The position numbers and the translations under genes were made by a program. Positions 37,378 through 46,010 of a DNA stretch of 64,000 nt are shown piece by piece (position 1 is the first letter of the stretch; every line of letters starts with the position of its first letter). Location: positions 1-64,000 of IMG/VR virus record IMGVR_UViG_3300035664_000006. One strand, given 5' to 3'. The DNA comes from a virus. Under the pieces are notes generated by a model. That model did not search any database and was not told where the DNA came from. It worked only from the letters and a program-made list of their open reading frames with translations.

Positions 37378-37766
37378 TGAAAGTGAGTGAAGTAATTTCT
37401 GATAAAACCTCAGATATGGCTATAAATGAATTAGTAAGATATGTTAATGAAAAGTGGAATAAAGTTGGCTTACAGGTTGATTTTGGCACACATTTTGGTC
37501 AACGGATAAATGACGAACGTAATAATCCACCGATTGACGTTAATGAAGTTGCTAAATTATTTGACAAATTATTTGTCAATGCGGGTAAAGCAATTTCAAA
37601 ATTGCCGATTGGATTTAAATCAGTGATGAATGACCCAGATACACATATCAATGTTATGTTTAAGATAGTAGAAGCAGGTGGACATAAAGTAGTTATGTTA
37701 ACTTCTATTATTAGAAAATCTAAATTTAGATCAGATACAAAAGTATTTAGAGAAGAATTGCCGTAG
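37377..37766 (+). CDS. Phage protein of unknown function
   Basis: 129 residues starting MKVSEVISDKTSD. GTHFGQRINDERNNPPIDVNEVAKLF resembles a small phage alpha/beta family of the RNase-toxin-like type, but no catalytic residues can be assigned. Ends before a GC-rich terminator. Confidence 0.6.
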   Translation: MKVSEVISDKTSDMAINELVRYVNEKWNKVGLQVDFGTHFGQRINDERNNPPIDVNEVAKLFDKLFVNAGKAISKLPIGFKSVMNDPDTHINVMFKIVEAGGHKVVMLTSIIRKSKFRSDTKVFREELP

Positions 37767-37809
37767 GACCGTGACTTTGTTACGAAGGCGATAGGTAGCT
37801 ACTACCTTT

Positions 37810-37836
37810 GGAACGCTGAATCGCTACCAGCGTTCC
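37810..37836 (+). terminator. Hairpin after the plus-strand block
   Basis: GGAACGCT...AGCGTTCC, 8-bp stem. Confidence 0.55.
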
Positions 37837-37849
37837 ATAAAGTGTAGTG

Positions 37850-38008
37850 TTATATTTTCAAATGTGTTTTACATTTAGCTGCTAGTGCATCCCAAACGTA
37901 TATTATACATATTTCTACAAAGCTTATGATGGATACACCTAAAATTATTAATAAAAGGAATATTGAACATAGTATTGATAATGGGGTAAAGCTTCTTCTG
38001 GTTCTCAT
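37850..38008 (-). CDS. Small single-TM protein
   Basis: 52 residues from MRTRRSFTPLS, helix ILCSIFLLLIILGVSIISFV, basic N-terminus inside. Directly downstream of the adenylate cyclase gene; function unknown. Confidence 0.5.
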   Translation of the reverse strand: MRTRRSFTPLSILCSIFLLLIILGVSIISFVEICIIYVWDALAAKCKTHLKI

Positions 38009-38016
38009 AATGTATC

Positions 38017-40074
38017 CTACTTGGTTGTAGCTCTGTAAATTCCATCCCATGAAAGTGGTAATTTAGTTTTTTTCATTTGTTCACATCTTTCAATCCATAA
38101 CTCGTAGCTATGTTCCATTTGGCCATCAAATTCACTCATTAATTCTTTAGACATTTTAATAGCTTGGTCAAACTGTTGAGAACGATATGCTAATAACATG
38201 AAGTTATGTTTTGTTCTTGCTTCTTCGTATGAATCCAAATTTACATTATCGGTTAACAGTGGTGTATAAATTTGTAATCCAACTGTTTTACCTTTCACTG
38301 CAATATTATCAAGTTCTAATGTAAAAATTTCATCTTTAACTAACGCATTTGTATTAGGTCCAATAATAAGTAATACACCATAAGATTTAGTTTGACCTTC
38401 TAATCTAGCAGCAGTGCTAACTGAATCACCTAACACATCGTATCCAAATTTATCTTTAGAACCAATATTACCAATTAGTGTTTCACCGGTATTAACCCCA
38501 GCCCCCATACCAACTGGTGGACGGCCACTAGCAGTAAGTTCAATATTGAAATCTTCGATTGCTTTAATCATTTGTTGAGCAGTTTTAACTGCAGTTACGG
38601 CATGATTAGGATCATCTAATGGCGCACCGTGAACATGTAAACTTGCATCGCCGATGAATTTAATCAATGTACCGTCATTCTTTAATACTGGTACACTCAA
38701 CGCAGTCATATAATCATTCATGATTTGTGTAAGACCTTCTACATCATCACCGAACGATTCTCCTAGGGTTGTAAATCCACGTAAATCTGTCATGACAATT
38801 GAAAGTTCTTTACGTTCTCCACCTAGTTTAATAAGTTCTGGGTTCTTTTGTAATTTTTCTACGATAGTAGGGTTAACATATGAGCCAAATTGTTTTTTAA
38901 TCTGCATTTTTTGTAAGAACTCACTTACAAATTTCACACCATATGCATGTAATGCAACTAGTATAATACCACTTACAAATGCAGTAATATCAAACAAGTA
39001 CAAGTATTCGCTAAACACATATTGGCTACCAAACACTGATCCAACGGTTAATACAACAACGGCACCTAACCCAACATAAATCCATCTAGTTAAGAATAAT
39101 AGCAGAATGCCGATGACTAGTAAAGATAAGATTTCAACGCCATCTGCATAATCTGGACGTTGTATTACTACGTTATTCATTATAGTACCAATAACTGCTG
39201 CTTGTGCTTCATGTGGGAATACCGAACCTTTTGCAGTTGGAATAGGATTACCGATACCTGCAGCAGTCGGGCCAACGATAACTATTGAACCGTTGAGATC
39301 ATCAGGTATATTAGATAAACTTATACTGGTTGACGATTGGCTCCAATCTATCCAAACACGACCTAGTGGATCAGTCGTAATTGGACCGAACTTTGGAATT
39401 CTCATTTTCTCAACACCAAATTCATTTAGTTTTACTTGAAAAGTTGAATCACCACTCGATGCTAACGCAACTGTTTCTAAACTTAATGATGGATATAGTT
39501 TATCACCAACTGAAACTACTAATGGCATCCTGCGATTAACACCATCAATTTCGGGTAGTGTATTAACTGTACCAACCCCGGCTACAGATTCTTCTATGAC
39601 TGGAATATTAGCAATAATACCTGGATATTGAATGACACGATCAATAAATTCTGGTCCTAATACTACTGACCCTGTGATTTTAGGTGTATTTTTAGAAAGA
39701 TCAGCCGGGATATTAGGGAGAATAACAGGATAACTTGATAAGGCATTCGCGAATGCCTTATCACCACCTTGGCGATCAGTTTCTGGCATTAGGACATTGA
39801 ATACCACTAATCCGGCATTATGCTCATACAGGTTTTGGATTATATCTGCATAGATGGTTCTCTTGAATGGCCATTGACCATACTTGTCTAACGATGACTC
39901 GTCTATATTAATTGTATAGATTGAATTTTCAGTGGTTGGCTTTGATGTAATTAACGTATCAAAATATCGTAATCTTATACTTTCTATAAATGATGGATCG
40001 GATACCCGTACACCAACAATTAAAAATAACGTTAATAATGCAGTCCATGGACTTAAAAGAATTTTTTTAATCAT
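38017..40074 (-). CDS. CHASE2-domain class III adenylate cyclase
   Basis: 685 residues. One N-terminal TM, an extracytoplasmic CHASE2 sensor (about 30-310; FDTLITSKPTTENS, DESSLDKYGQWPFKR), three TM helices (320-400) and a class III cyclase domain (about 435-615). Catalytic features: TDLRGFTTLGE, LIKFIGDASLHVHGAP with the substrate Lys, and GYDVLGDSVSTAARLEG with the ATP-type Asp. The transition-state Asn of VNxAAR is Ser here, so activity needs testing. It would make cAMP in response to an envelope signal. Last gene of the curli-like block; ATG overlaps the ATP-grasp stop. Confidence 0.9.
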   Translation of the reverse strand: MIKKILLSPWTALLTLFLIVGVRVSDPSFIESIRLRYFDTLITSKPTTENSIYTINIDESSLDKYGQWPFKRTIYADIIQNLYEHNAGLVVFNVLMPETDRQGGDKAFANALSSYPVILPNIPADLSKNTPKITGSVVLGPEFIDRVIQYPGIIANIPVIEESVAGVGTVNTLPEIDGVNRRMPLVVSVGDKLYPSLSLETVALASSGDSTFQVKLNEFGVEKMRIPKFGPITTDPLGRVWIDWSQSSTSISLSNIPDDLNGSIVIVGPTAAGIGNPIPTAKGSVFPHEAQAAVIGTIMNNVVIQRPDYADGVEILSLLVIGILLLFLTRWIYVGLGAVVVLTVGSVFGSQYVFSEYLYLFDITAFVSGIILVALHAYGVKFVSEFLQKMQIKKQFGSYVNPTIVEKLQKNPELIKLGGERKELSIVMTDLRGFTTLGESFGDDVEGLTQIMNDYMTALSVPVLKNDGTLIKFIGDASLHVHGAPLDDPNHAVTAVKTAQQMIKAIEDFNIELTASGRPPVGMGAGVNTGETLIGNIGSKDKFGYDVLGDSVSTAARLEGQTKSYGVLLIIGPNTNALVKDEIFTLELDNIAVKGKTVGLQIYTPLLTDNVNLDSYEEARTKHNFMLLAYRSQQFDQAIKMSKELMSEFDGQMEHSYELWIERCEQMKKTKLPLSWDGIYRATTK

Positions 40075-40946
40075 GATATTTTATCTATAATAAATGATGA
40101 TATTGCATCAGCAACATTGGTATTGCAATACTTGTCAAACCCACTAAATCCTGGATTTGAATTAGCTTCACATACTCTAAACCCTCGATCATCAAAAAGC
40201 AGATCAATCCCTGCAATCGTAAGATTTAATACTTCAGCCGTTTTAAGTGCTATTTCTTCAATTTCAGATGATACGGGAAATGATTCACCAGTACCACCAT
40301 TGGTTATATTAGCTCTGAAGTCATCTTCCGGTGCAGTTCGTTTCATTGCACCTAATACTTTACCACCTACTACAAATACTCTTAAATCTTCACCGGGTCT
40401 ATGTGCTAGATATTCTTGGGCAATAAGAGTTTTTTCATTATGTACAGCATCTACAAATTCAATAAATTTTATATATTCTTGTTTAGTTTTACAAAGATAA
40501 ACACCTTCGCCGAAGCTACCAACTACTACCTTTACTACACATGGAAATCCGATAGTTTTTTCAACTAAATCTGATCTTGAGGTAGATTTAACTATCATGG
40601 TATGTGGAACTGCGATGCCAGCATTCGCTAATATTTCACTTGATTGGAATTTATCTTGTACTAAGTTAATACTTTCACTACCATTATAACACGGAATTCC
40701 TTCTAATTCAAAGTATCTAATTACAGATAATTCAGCACGTGATATTCCTGCACCAAGTCGTACTAATACTGCTCTTGGTCTAGCTAATCGTTCCCCATCA
40801 TAAAATATTCCATGATTTAGAATAACATCGAATTTATTGAAGTAGCACACTCTGATATGAACATCCTTATCTGCAAAACTTTGTATAAGTTTTGAGGTTT
40901 CATAGTCAAATTCTTTTCTTTGTTTGGTTAAAATTAAAACGGTCAT
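40071..40946 (-). CDS. RimK-like ATP-grasp ligase
   Basis: 291 residues. VQDKFQSSEILANAGIAVPH, GFPCVVKVVVGSFGEGVYL, AQEYLAHRPGEDLRVFVVGG and LLFDDRGFRVCEANSNPGF are the ATP-grasp blocks of RimK-type enzymes, which attach amino acids (often glutamate) to protein or small-molecule carboxylates. In this block it could modify an amyloid or signalling protein, but that is a guess. Coupled to the cyclase gene. Confidence 0.87.
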   Translation of the reverse strand: MTVLILTKQRKEFDYETSKLIQSFADKDVHIRVCYFNKFDVILNHGIFYDGERLARPRAVLVRLGAGISRAELSVIRYFELEGIPCYNGSESINLVQDKFQSSEILANAGIAVPHTMIVKSTSRSDLVEKTIGFPCVVKVVVGSFGEGVYLCKTKQEYIKFIEFVDAVHNEKTLIAQEYLAHRPGEDLRVFVVGGKVLGAMKRTAPEDDFRANITNGGTGESFPVSSEIEEIALKTAEVLNLTIAGIDLLFDDRGFRVCEANSNPGFSGFDKYCNTNVADAISSFIIDKIS

Positions 40947-40978
40947 AATACCTTAAATATGTTTCAATTATTTATCGG

Positions 40979-42094
40979 TTATTGACCTTGCTGTATAGTA
41001 ATCTTGGGACATCCACCCGTAGTAGCACAATTAAAATTAATTGAATATGATTGTTGAGAACTACCACTTTGAGATAAGCTTAAATCAGTTGGTTGACCAG
41101 ATAATGAAATCTTGCCCATATGATTACCAGATCCTTGTTGTAAAGTGTCAATGTGCTTATTATCACCACTTATATCGAGTTCTAAATATTGATTGCCGGA
41201 ATCTTTTTGTTGTAGTGATAATGTATTGTTGTTTCCGTTTACATGTGTGAAAATACCTTTAGAACCACCGGTATTCTGTTGTAATAGTGAAGCAGTATTA
41301 TTATTTCCTAAAATACTTAATTCCGTATAATTTACTGAAGCATTCGACGTTGATGTTTCACTTATTGAAATTGTATTATTAGAACCGTTGCCATAATATT
41401 CTATATAATTGTTTTTAGACCCTGATTGAGTTATTGTTATAGTATTAGAATTACCAAGTTGTTCTATATAAACTTGACTATCGGACGTTGCTCTATTGAT
41501 AAATGATTGAACATTCGCAACATTAAATGAATTTGCATTAAAATTAGCAGATGAACCGCCACAGCACAATGTTGGTACAAAAAAACTTGAAGAAGTAGCT
41601 AGGTTGTTAGATGGTACTACGACTATTCCATTACCAATATTCCAATCTAACTGTAGTACCGCACCACCACCGTTTTCATACCACCATACATCTATGGCAT
41701 AAACTTGTCCAGCAGTCAATGTAATGGTACCAGAACCATTAAAGTTATTAGGTCCCTGTTCTACCCAGTTATTAATTACAACTGTGTTATCAATGGACAT
41801 ATAAAATCCATCGTCACTTCGATCATAAAAAGTTATGGTTTTACTACCAGATGAACCAGGCCACAAAATACTTCCAGTGAAATGAATTATTACACCATCA
41901 GCTCTTCCCGAACCCATAACAACTCCTCCTCCCCAGTCATAATTTAATGAGGTAGATACACCAGACGATAAAATTGCGCCATTTGTATTCCTGGATGGAG
42001 TTGCGCCACCGGCAGCATATACAATATAATCTAAACCAGCCACTCCATCGGCATATACGTTTATACAAAATAATAACAACAGAATAAATTTCAT
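40979..42094 (-). CDS. Exported PA14-like/curlin-repeat protein
   Basis: 371 residues with signal peptide MKFILLLLFCINVYA. Residues about 40-165 follow the PA14 fold (HFTGSILWPG, TITFYDRSDDGFYMSIDN, AIDVWWYENGGGAVLQLDW), a carbohydrate-binding module. From about 200 on there are curlin-type repeats (VYIEQLGNSNTITITQSGSK, SILGNNNTASLLQQ, NNNTLSLQQKDSGN). It may be a surface amyloid with a binding head. ATG overlaps the FecR-gene stop. Confidence 0.83.
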   Translation of the reverse strand: MKFILLLLFCINVYADGVAGLDYIVYAAGGATPSRNTNGAILSSGVSTSLNYDWGGGVVMGSGRADGVIIHFTGSILWPGSSGSKTITFYDRSDDGFYMSIDNTVVINNWVEQGPNNFNGSGTITLTAGQVYAIDVWWYENGGGAVLQLDWNIGNGIVVVPSNNLATSSSFFVPTLCCGGSSANFNANSFNVANVQSFINRATSDSQVYIEQLGNSNTITITQSGSKNNYIEYYGNGSNNTISISETSTSNASVNYTELSILGNNNTASLLQQNTGGSKGIFTHVNGNNNTLSLQQKDSGNQYLELDISGDNKHIDTLQQGSGNHMGKISLSGQPTDLSLSQSGSSQQSYSINFNCATTGGCPKITIQQGQ

Positions 42095-43185
42095 TTTAAT
42101 TGTAATACTCCTGATGATTGAATTATATTCACAATATTACCACCAGGGCTACCATCGCCGATGAGTGTAGATGCGGCAACGCTATTTTGTGTAATATTAA
42201 TTGATGTATTTGAGCTGTATCCTTGTGTTTTTATTTCTGAATAATGCTCAAATGGTGCTACTCGAAATGCAACACCTTTTCCTTTATCTCGGTCATCATT
42301 GCCGTTTTTATCCCATAATACACAAACGTTATTAACTGCATTACACCCCAATTTTCCTGCAGCTGATAACATCGCTAACATACGTGCTTGTTCTATTTCT
42401 TCACCACTTTTTGCCACTTGACTGGCCAATCTTCTAGTAGCCTCTGCTTCTATTTCTTCTAATTCTTTATCTCGTGGTGATTTCATAGCTTCTTTCATGA
42501 CTCGTTGTACTTCTACTGGTTTCACTATTATAAGGTTGTTGGATATTTTTGATTCAATAATATTAATTGATGTAGGTGGCGTTGGACTCATTGTTGCACT
42601 TTGAACATAAGTTGCTTGGAATGCTTCTTCTAATGAAACTTTACCTGCTAGGGTTTCTACATCAATTTTACCAACTTTGCATTTGTTTTCTTCTAATTCA
42701 TACTTTTTAATGTCTTTTTCATCTTTACAACTTGGTACTAGAACAATTAAACTCTGTCCAGATTCATCAACCGTCATTGTAAAATCAGTGCCTCTAACTG
42801 CAATAGCAGCAGTTGGTGTTTTTATATTCACTTGTTGTGGATTATTTTTAGCTATTTGACCAGATGCATACCTAACAGTACCCATACCTACCTTGAGTGC
42901 TAATTTACCTGCATCACTTGATTTTGGGTCGAATACAAAGTCGTCTATTAATAGACGACTATTTTCTGTTATCTTTACTTTTGTATCATCTTTAAAAATT
43001 ATGTTGCTAATACAACCACCAGTTATATAAATATCCATACTTTCAATTGCAGCACCTTTATCACCTGGTAAATTTTGTTTATTTCGTTCTATTTTACAAT
43101 TGGTACTAGATACATCGGCAACTGTACCTATTCCGGCTGAAACATTAACAGATAATAAACAAAGTATTACTGCAATAATTGGCAT
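42091..43185 (-). CDS. Exported FecR-domain protein
   Basis: 364 residues with signal peptide. The FecR domain spans about 60-190 (TENSRLLIDDFVFDPKSSDA, KTPTAAIAVRGTDFTMTVDE). A long helical stretch (RDKELEEIEAEATRRLASQV) and a C-terminal segment with NITQNS and IIQSSGVLQLK recalling curlin strands. FecR-domain proteins and CHASE2 cyclases are often neighbours in bacteria, suggesting envelope signal input to the cyclase. Confidence 0.84.
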   Translation of the reverse strand: MPIIAVILCLLSVNVSAGIGTVADVSSTNCKIERNKQNLPGDKGAAIESMDIYITGGCISNIIFKDDTKVKITENSRLLIDDFVFDPKSSDAGKLALKVGMGTVRYASGQIAKNNPQQVNIKTPTAAIAVRGTDFTMTVDESGQSLIVLVPSCKDEKDIKKYELEENKCKVGKIDVETLAGKVSLEEAFQATYVQSATMSPTPPTSINIIESKISNNLIIVKPVEVQRVMKEAMKSPRDKELEEIEAEATRRLASQVAKSGEEIEQARMLAMLSAAGKLGCNAVNNVCVLWDKNGNDDRDKGKGVAFRVAPFEHYSEIKTQGYSSNTSINITQNSVAASTLIGDGSPGGNIVNIIQSSGVLQLK

Positions 43186-43187
43186 AA

Positions 43188-43982
43188 TTATCTTGCAATT
43201 GCGGATTGTGCATTCACTATTGTGCTTGAACTTGATCTAACTGTAATGGTATTGTTATCACCAGTTGTTTTCAAATCAATTGTAGTATCATTTGACCCTT
43301 GTTGTTGGGTAGTAATCGCATTATAATTACCAGCGATGACTTCTTTTAAATAATGTCCAGTTGCACCGGCTACATCACTTTGTTCAACATTTAATAAGTT
43401 ATTATTACCTGTAATGCTTAAGAGAGAAGTACCATTTGTACTAGATAAATTTTCAGTAACTTGGTTGGTTCCTCCGGTAATGGTGAGTGTACTAGTAATA
43501 TAGTTTCCAATTATATTTTGCATCACGATGTTAGTATTGCCGGTGATAGTTTCAGTTACTTCAACATGTTGATTATCTGTGGAATTTGTATCACCAATAA
43601 CTAATCTATTTTTATTATCATTACCAGATATGGTGTTAGTATATTTATTGTTCCCACCTTTAATACTATATTGCGCCCAGTTATTATTACCATGATGTGT
43701 CATTGATAAAATATTATTACTACCATTAATAGTTGCATAATTTGATGCACTGGCTGGATCTGGTGTATTAGTAGTTATGTTAGTGGTTTGATCCGTTGTG
43801 ATAGTACCAGAAATACCACCGACTGTATTGGTTCCACCTACTTGTTCTATTGTAATAGTATTTGAATTTCCTATTTGTTCTATGAAGACACTGTTAGGAC
43901 CGGTAGCAGTTCCAACAGCCATGGTTAAATTAGAAAACAATATCACTGATGATATTAATAAATAATTCAATAATTGTTTCAT
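43188..43982 (-). CDS. Curlin-like amyloid subunit
   Basis: 264 residues with signal peptide ending at NLTMA. N-terminal SVFIEQIGNSNTITIEQVGG is the canonical I-x-Q-x-G-x2-N-x3-I-x-Q curlin repeat; degenerate N/Q/T-rich repeats continue to the end (NNNLLNVEQSDVAG, NYNAITTQQQGSNDT, GDNNTITV). Predicted substrate of the adjacent CsgG channel and nucleator or major subunit of an extracellular fibre. Only two curlin-type genes are visible. Confidence 0.85.
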   Translation of the reverse strand: MKQLLNYLLISSVILFSNLTMAVGTATGPNSVFIEQIGNSNTITIEQVGGTNTVGGISGTITTDQTTNITTNTPDPASASNYATINGSNNILSMTHHGNNNWAQYSIKGGNNKYTNTISGNDNKNRLVIGDTNSTDNQHVEVTETITGNTNIVMQNIIGNYITSTLTITGGTNQVTENLSSTNGTSLLSITGNNNLLNVEQSDVAGATGHYLKEVIAGNYNAITTQQQGSNDTTIDLKTTGDNNTITVRSSSSTIVNAQSAIAR

Positions 43983-43996
43983 TTCAATATGCTCCT

Positions 43997-44797
43997 TTAT
44001 TGTTTAAACGCCCAATGCCCTTTACGAGCCCCTTCACGAATTGTATCGACAACTGCTGCTTGGACTGCTTTATTAGTTGCTCTATTGATACTCTCGTTTA
44101 TACTACCGCCTATTTCAGCCTCTAATGCTTTAGTATCAGCAGCTATAAATCTTAAAACACCGAATTTATCCATATAACTTAGGACAGTCTTGGTCACTGT
44201 TACCGAAGTTAAAATCTCACCGGATGTTACTGAAACTGTTCGTAGACTGACAGTTACGGTATCACTTTGGTATTGTGTTTCACCACCAATTCCAAAAATT
44301 CTTACACCTGCACCACCAGTCAATGTATTTGAATCATACCCGACAATCGCTCCTTCTGCCAATATTCCAGCAAATAACATCGCTGGTAATGGTTGTGCAT
44401 CTTTGCCCTGAAATTGCTCACGAGCTTGTCGAATCATCTGCCGTTCTTTAATCAAGTTTTCTAGGCCGACACGTTCAACAACAGTAAACCATCTCGCATC
44501 ACCTACATCTTGTAATGCTTTAATTAAGTAATTTTCAGCCCCTTGTGTAACTGCAGAACTTAAACTAGCTATATTTGGCATAGATTTACGTTGCCCAGTT
44601 TTATCAGTAAATCCATATACTGCAATTGGAATAGGTCCTGATGATGGCGGATCCAATTTATTTTCATCTTTATATAAAAATAAACTTTTTTCAATAACTG
44701 GATCATCAAATTGTTCACCAGTAATTAATTTATTGATAGCACTACTTGTAGCACACCCTTGCAACAATATCATTGACAGTATAATAATTTTTTTCAT
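43997..44797 (-). CDS. csgG: CsgG-type curli secretion channel lipoprotein
   Basis: 266 residues. Lipobox LLQGCATS. VYGFTDKTGQRKSMPN, ARWFTVVERVGLENLIKERQ, the constriction-loop region and GYDSNTLTGGAGVRIFGIGG, TQYQSDTVTVSLRTVSVTSG and EILTSVTVTKTVLSYMDK align along the entire CsgG family. It forms a nonameric outer-membrane pore for curlin export. Between csgF and the curlin gene. Confidence 0.95.
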   Translation of the reverse strand: MKKIIILSMILLQGCATSSAINKLITGEQFDDPVIEKSLFLYKDENKLDPPSSGPIPIAVYGFTDKTGQRKSMPNIASLSSAVTQGAENYLIKALQDVGDARWFTVVERVGLENLIKERQMIRQAREQFQGKDAQPLPAMLFAGILAEGAIVGYDSNTLTGGAGVRIFGIGGETQYQSDTVTVSLRTVSVTSGEILTSVTVTKTVLSYMDKFGVLRFIAADTKALEAEIGGSINESINRATNKAVQAAVVDTIREGARKGHWAFKQ

Positions 44798-44799
44798 AA

Positions 44800-45279
44800 T
44801 TAGAAATAAAATGTCCCAGCTGGTACTTTCATTGTTGTGGTCTGTAAAGGATTTGAATTATTAGTAATATTGATAATTATCAATCCTTGATCAGAACCTG
44901 CTCCTAAACTCCAAGTGACATTATTCCCACCAAGATCTGGCATATTTCCACATACCGTACCTGGTGATGTACATGTTGTCCCTTCGCTAAACATTGAGTC
45001 AGTTAATTGTTTAGCCAACTGTGAGTATATTCTAGATTCTAAATTAGCTAAGAATTTAGCTTGCGGGGTATTTTGTGCATCAGATAACGCTTTTGCTTGT
45101 AATGCATCAGCAGCTGCTTTATTTTTATCTGCTGCTTGTGTTTCTAGCTGATTAATCGTTAATACATGTGAACTATATCCAACACCACTAAATGCTGGAC
45201 TATTGAATGTATGCTGCAACTCGGCAGATTGTACAACATATGGCCCGATTAAAAATAAAAAACCTAGTATTTTTCTCAT
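44800..45279 (-). CDS. csgF: CsgF-type curli assembly factor
   Basis: 159 residues. Signal peptide, then the CsgF N-terminal segment LQHTFNSPAFSGVGYSSHVL, which in E. coli inserts into the CsgG pore, and the C-terminal NVTWSLGAG...GLIIINITNNSNPLQTT and VPAGTFYF. First gene of the block. The start is at MRKILGF, behind an unbroken run of eight G in the ribosome-binding region. No csgE homologue is seen. Confidence 0.9.
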   Translation of the reverse strand: MRKILGFLFLIGPYVVQSAELQHTFNSPAFSGVGYSSHVLTINQLETQAADKNKAAADALQAKALSDAQNTPQAKFLANLESRIYSQLAKQLTDSMFSEGTTCTSPGTVCGNMPDLGGNNVTWSLGAGSDQGLIIINITNNSNPLQTTTMKVPAGTFYF

Positions 45280-45283
45280 GAAT

Positions 45284-45316
45284 ATCCCCCCCCTTAAGTT
45301 ATTTAAAAAGAGGGGT
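45284..45316 (-). promoter_or_regulatory. csgF leader with G8 tract and complementary C-run
   Basis: ATACCCCTC upstream can pair with GGGGGGGGATAT, which includes the ribosome-binding region of csgF. The homopolymer could slip in replication, and the hairpin could hide the ribosome site. A TATAAT lies just upstream but with no good -35, so transcription may come from the bilin genes. Confidence 0.5.
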
Positions 45317-45335
45317 ATTATTATAATACTAGTAG

Positions 45336-46010
45336 TTAATTGACTGGGAATAAGCAATGGTTAACGTATAAATGAGATTGCTCTTCTGATAAGCCTAATG
45401 ACATTAGGACTCGTGGGTTATGGGGGTTAAGACGTTGATTTTCAATGTAATATTGATGTTTACTTGAAATATCGTCTATGGTATGGTTTGTATCTATTAA
45501 GGATACCATATATGCAGTTAACGTTGATGAAACCGTATTTAAAATCTGATCTAATTCTTCATCTGATTGAACATTGCCTGCTGCAATGATGGAATCTGAA
45601 AATATTCGTTTACCCCAATCTGGTAGTTCACGTTTCTTATTCCATTCTAGTTTTTCTGATTCTTCTTTAAACCAATCGGACAATGAATGGTTAGCTATTA
45701 CTGGACTAAAATCATGAAAACATCCAGTTATTTTATTTTTACCTGCAAATACATCAAACCCAAATATAGGAGCAGGATTGTGATAATGCGGGTAAATACA
45801 ACAATGCATCATCCACAATCCACGGGCATCTAGCACATCAATGATATTGACATGTGCTTTTCGATATAATGAAGAACTCCAGGTTTGATTAGACCAACCT
45901 GGGTTGTTAAACTGTCCAGCAATCGGATCAGAAACTTCTTCACCTGATTGCTGGAAAGTATTTAAAAATAACTGTTGTATATCTGTAAGAGTACACAACA
46001 ATTTATTCAT
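45336..46010 (-). CDS. Ferredoxin-dependent bilin reductase (PcyA/PebS/PcyX family)
   Basis: 224 residues. GLWMMHCCIYPHYHNPAPIF, GFDVFAGKNKITGCFHDFSP with the conserved Asp of the family, and the helical C-terminus with QHYYIENQR-like SKHQYYIENQRLN are typical. The enzyme reduces biliverdin to a phycobilin using ferredoxin. It overlaps the heme oxygenase gene by 8 nt, so heme is probably taken to a reduced bilin in two steps. PcyX-type phage enzymes from non-cyanobacterial hosts are the nearest concept. Confidence 0.87.
   Translation of the reverse strand: MNKLLCTLTDIQQLFLNTFQQSGEEVSDPIAGQFNNPGWSNQTWSSSLYRKAHVNIIDVLDARGLWMMHCCIYPHYHNPAPIFGFDVFAGKNKITGCFHDFSPVIANHSLSDWFKEESEKLEWNKKRELPDWGKRIFSDSIIAAGNVQSDEELDQILNTVSSTLTAYMVSLIDTNHTIDDISSKHQYYIENQRLNPHNPRVLMSLGLSEEQSHLYVNHCLFPVN

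Noticed and set aside
38720-39079. Plus-strand ORFs opposite to the adenylate cyclase and other large genes
   Set aside because: They are antisense shadows with no ribosome site and low-complexity translation.
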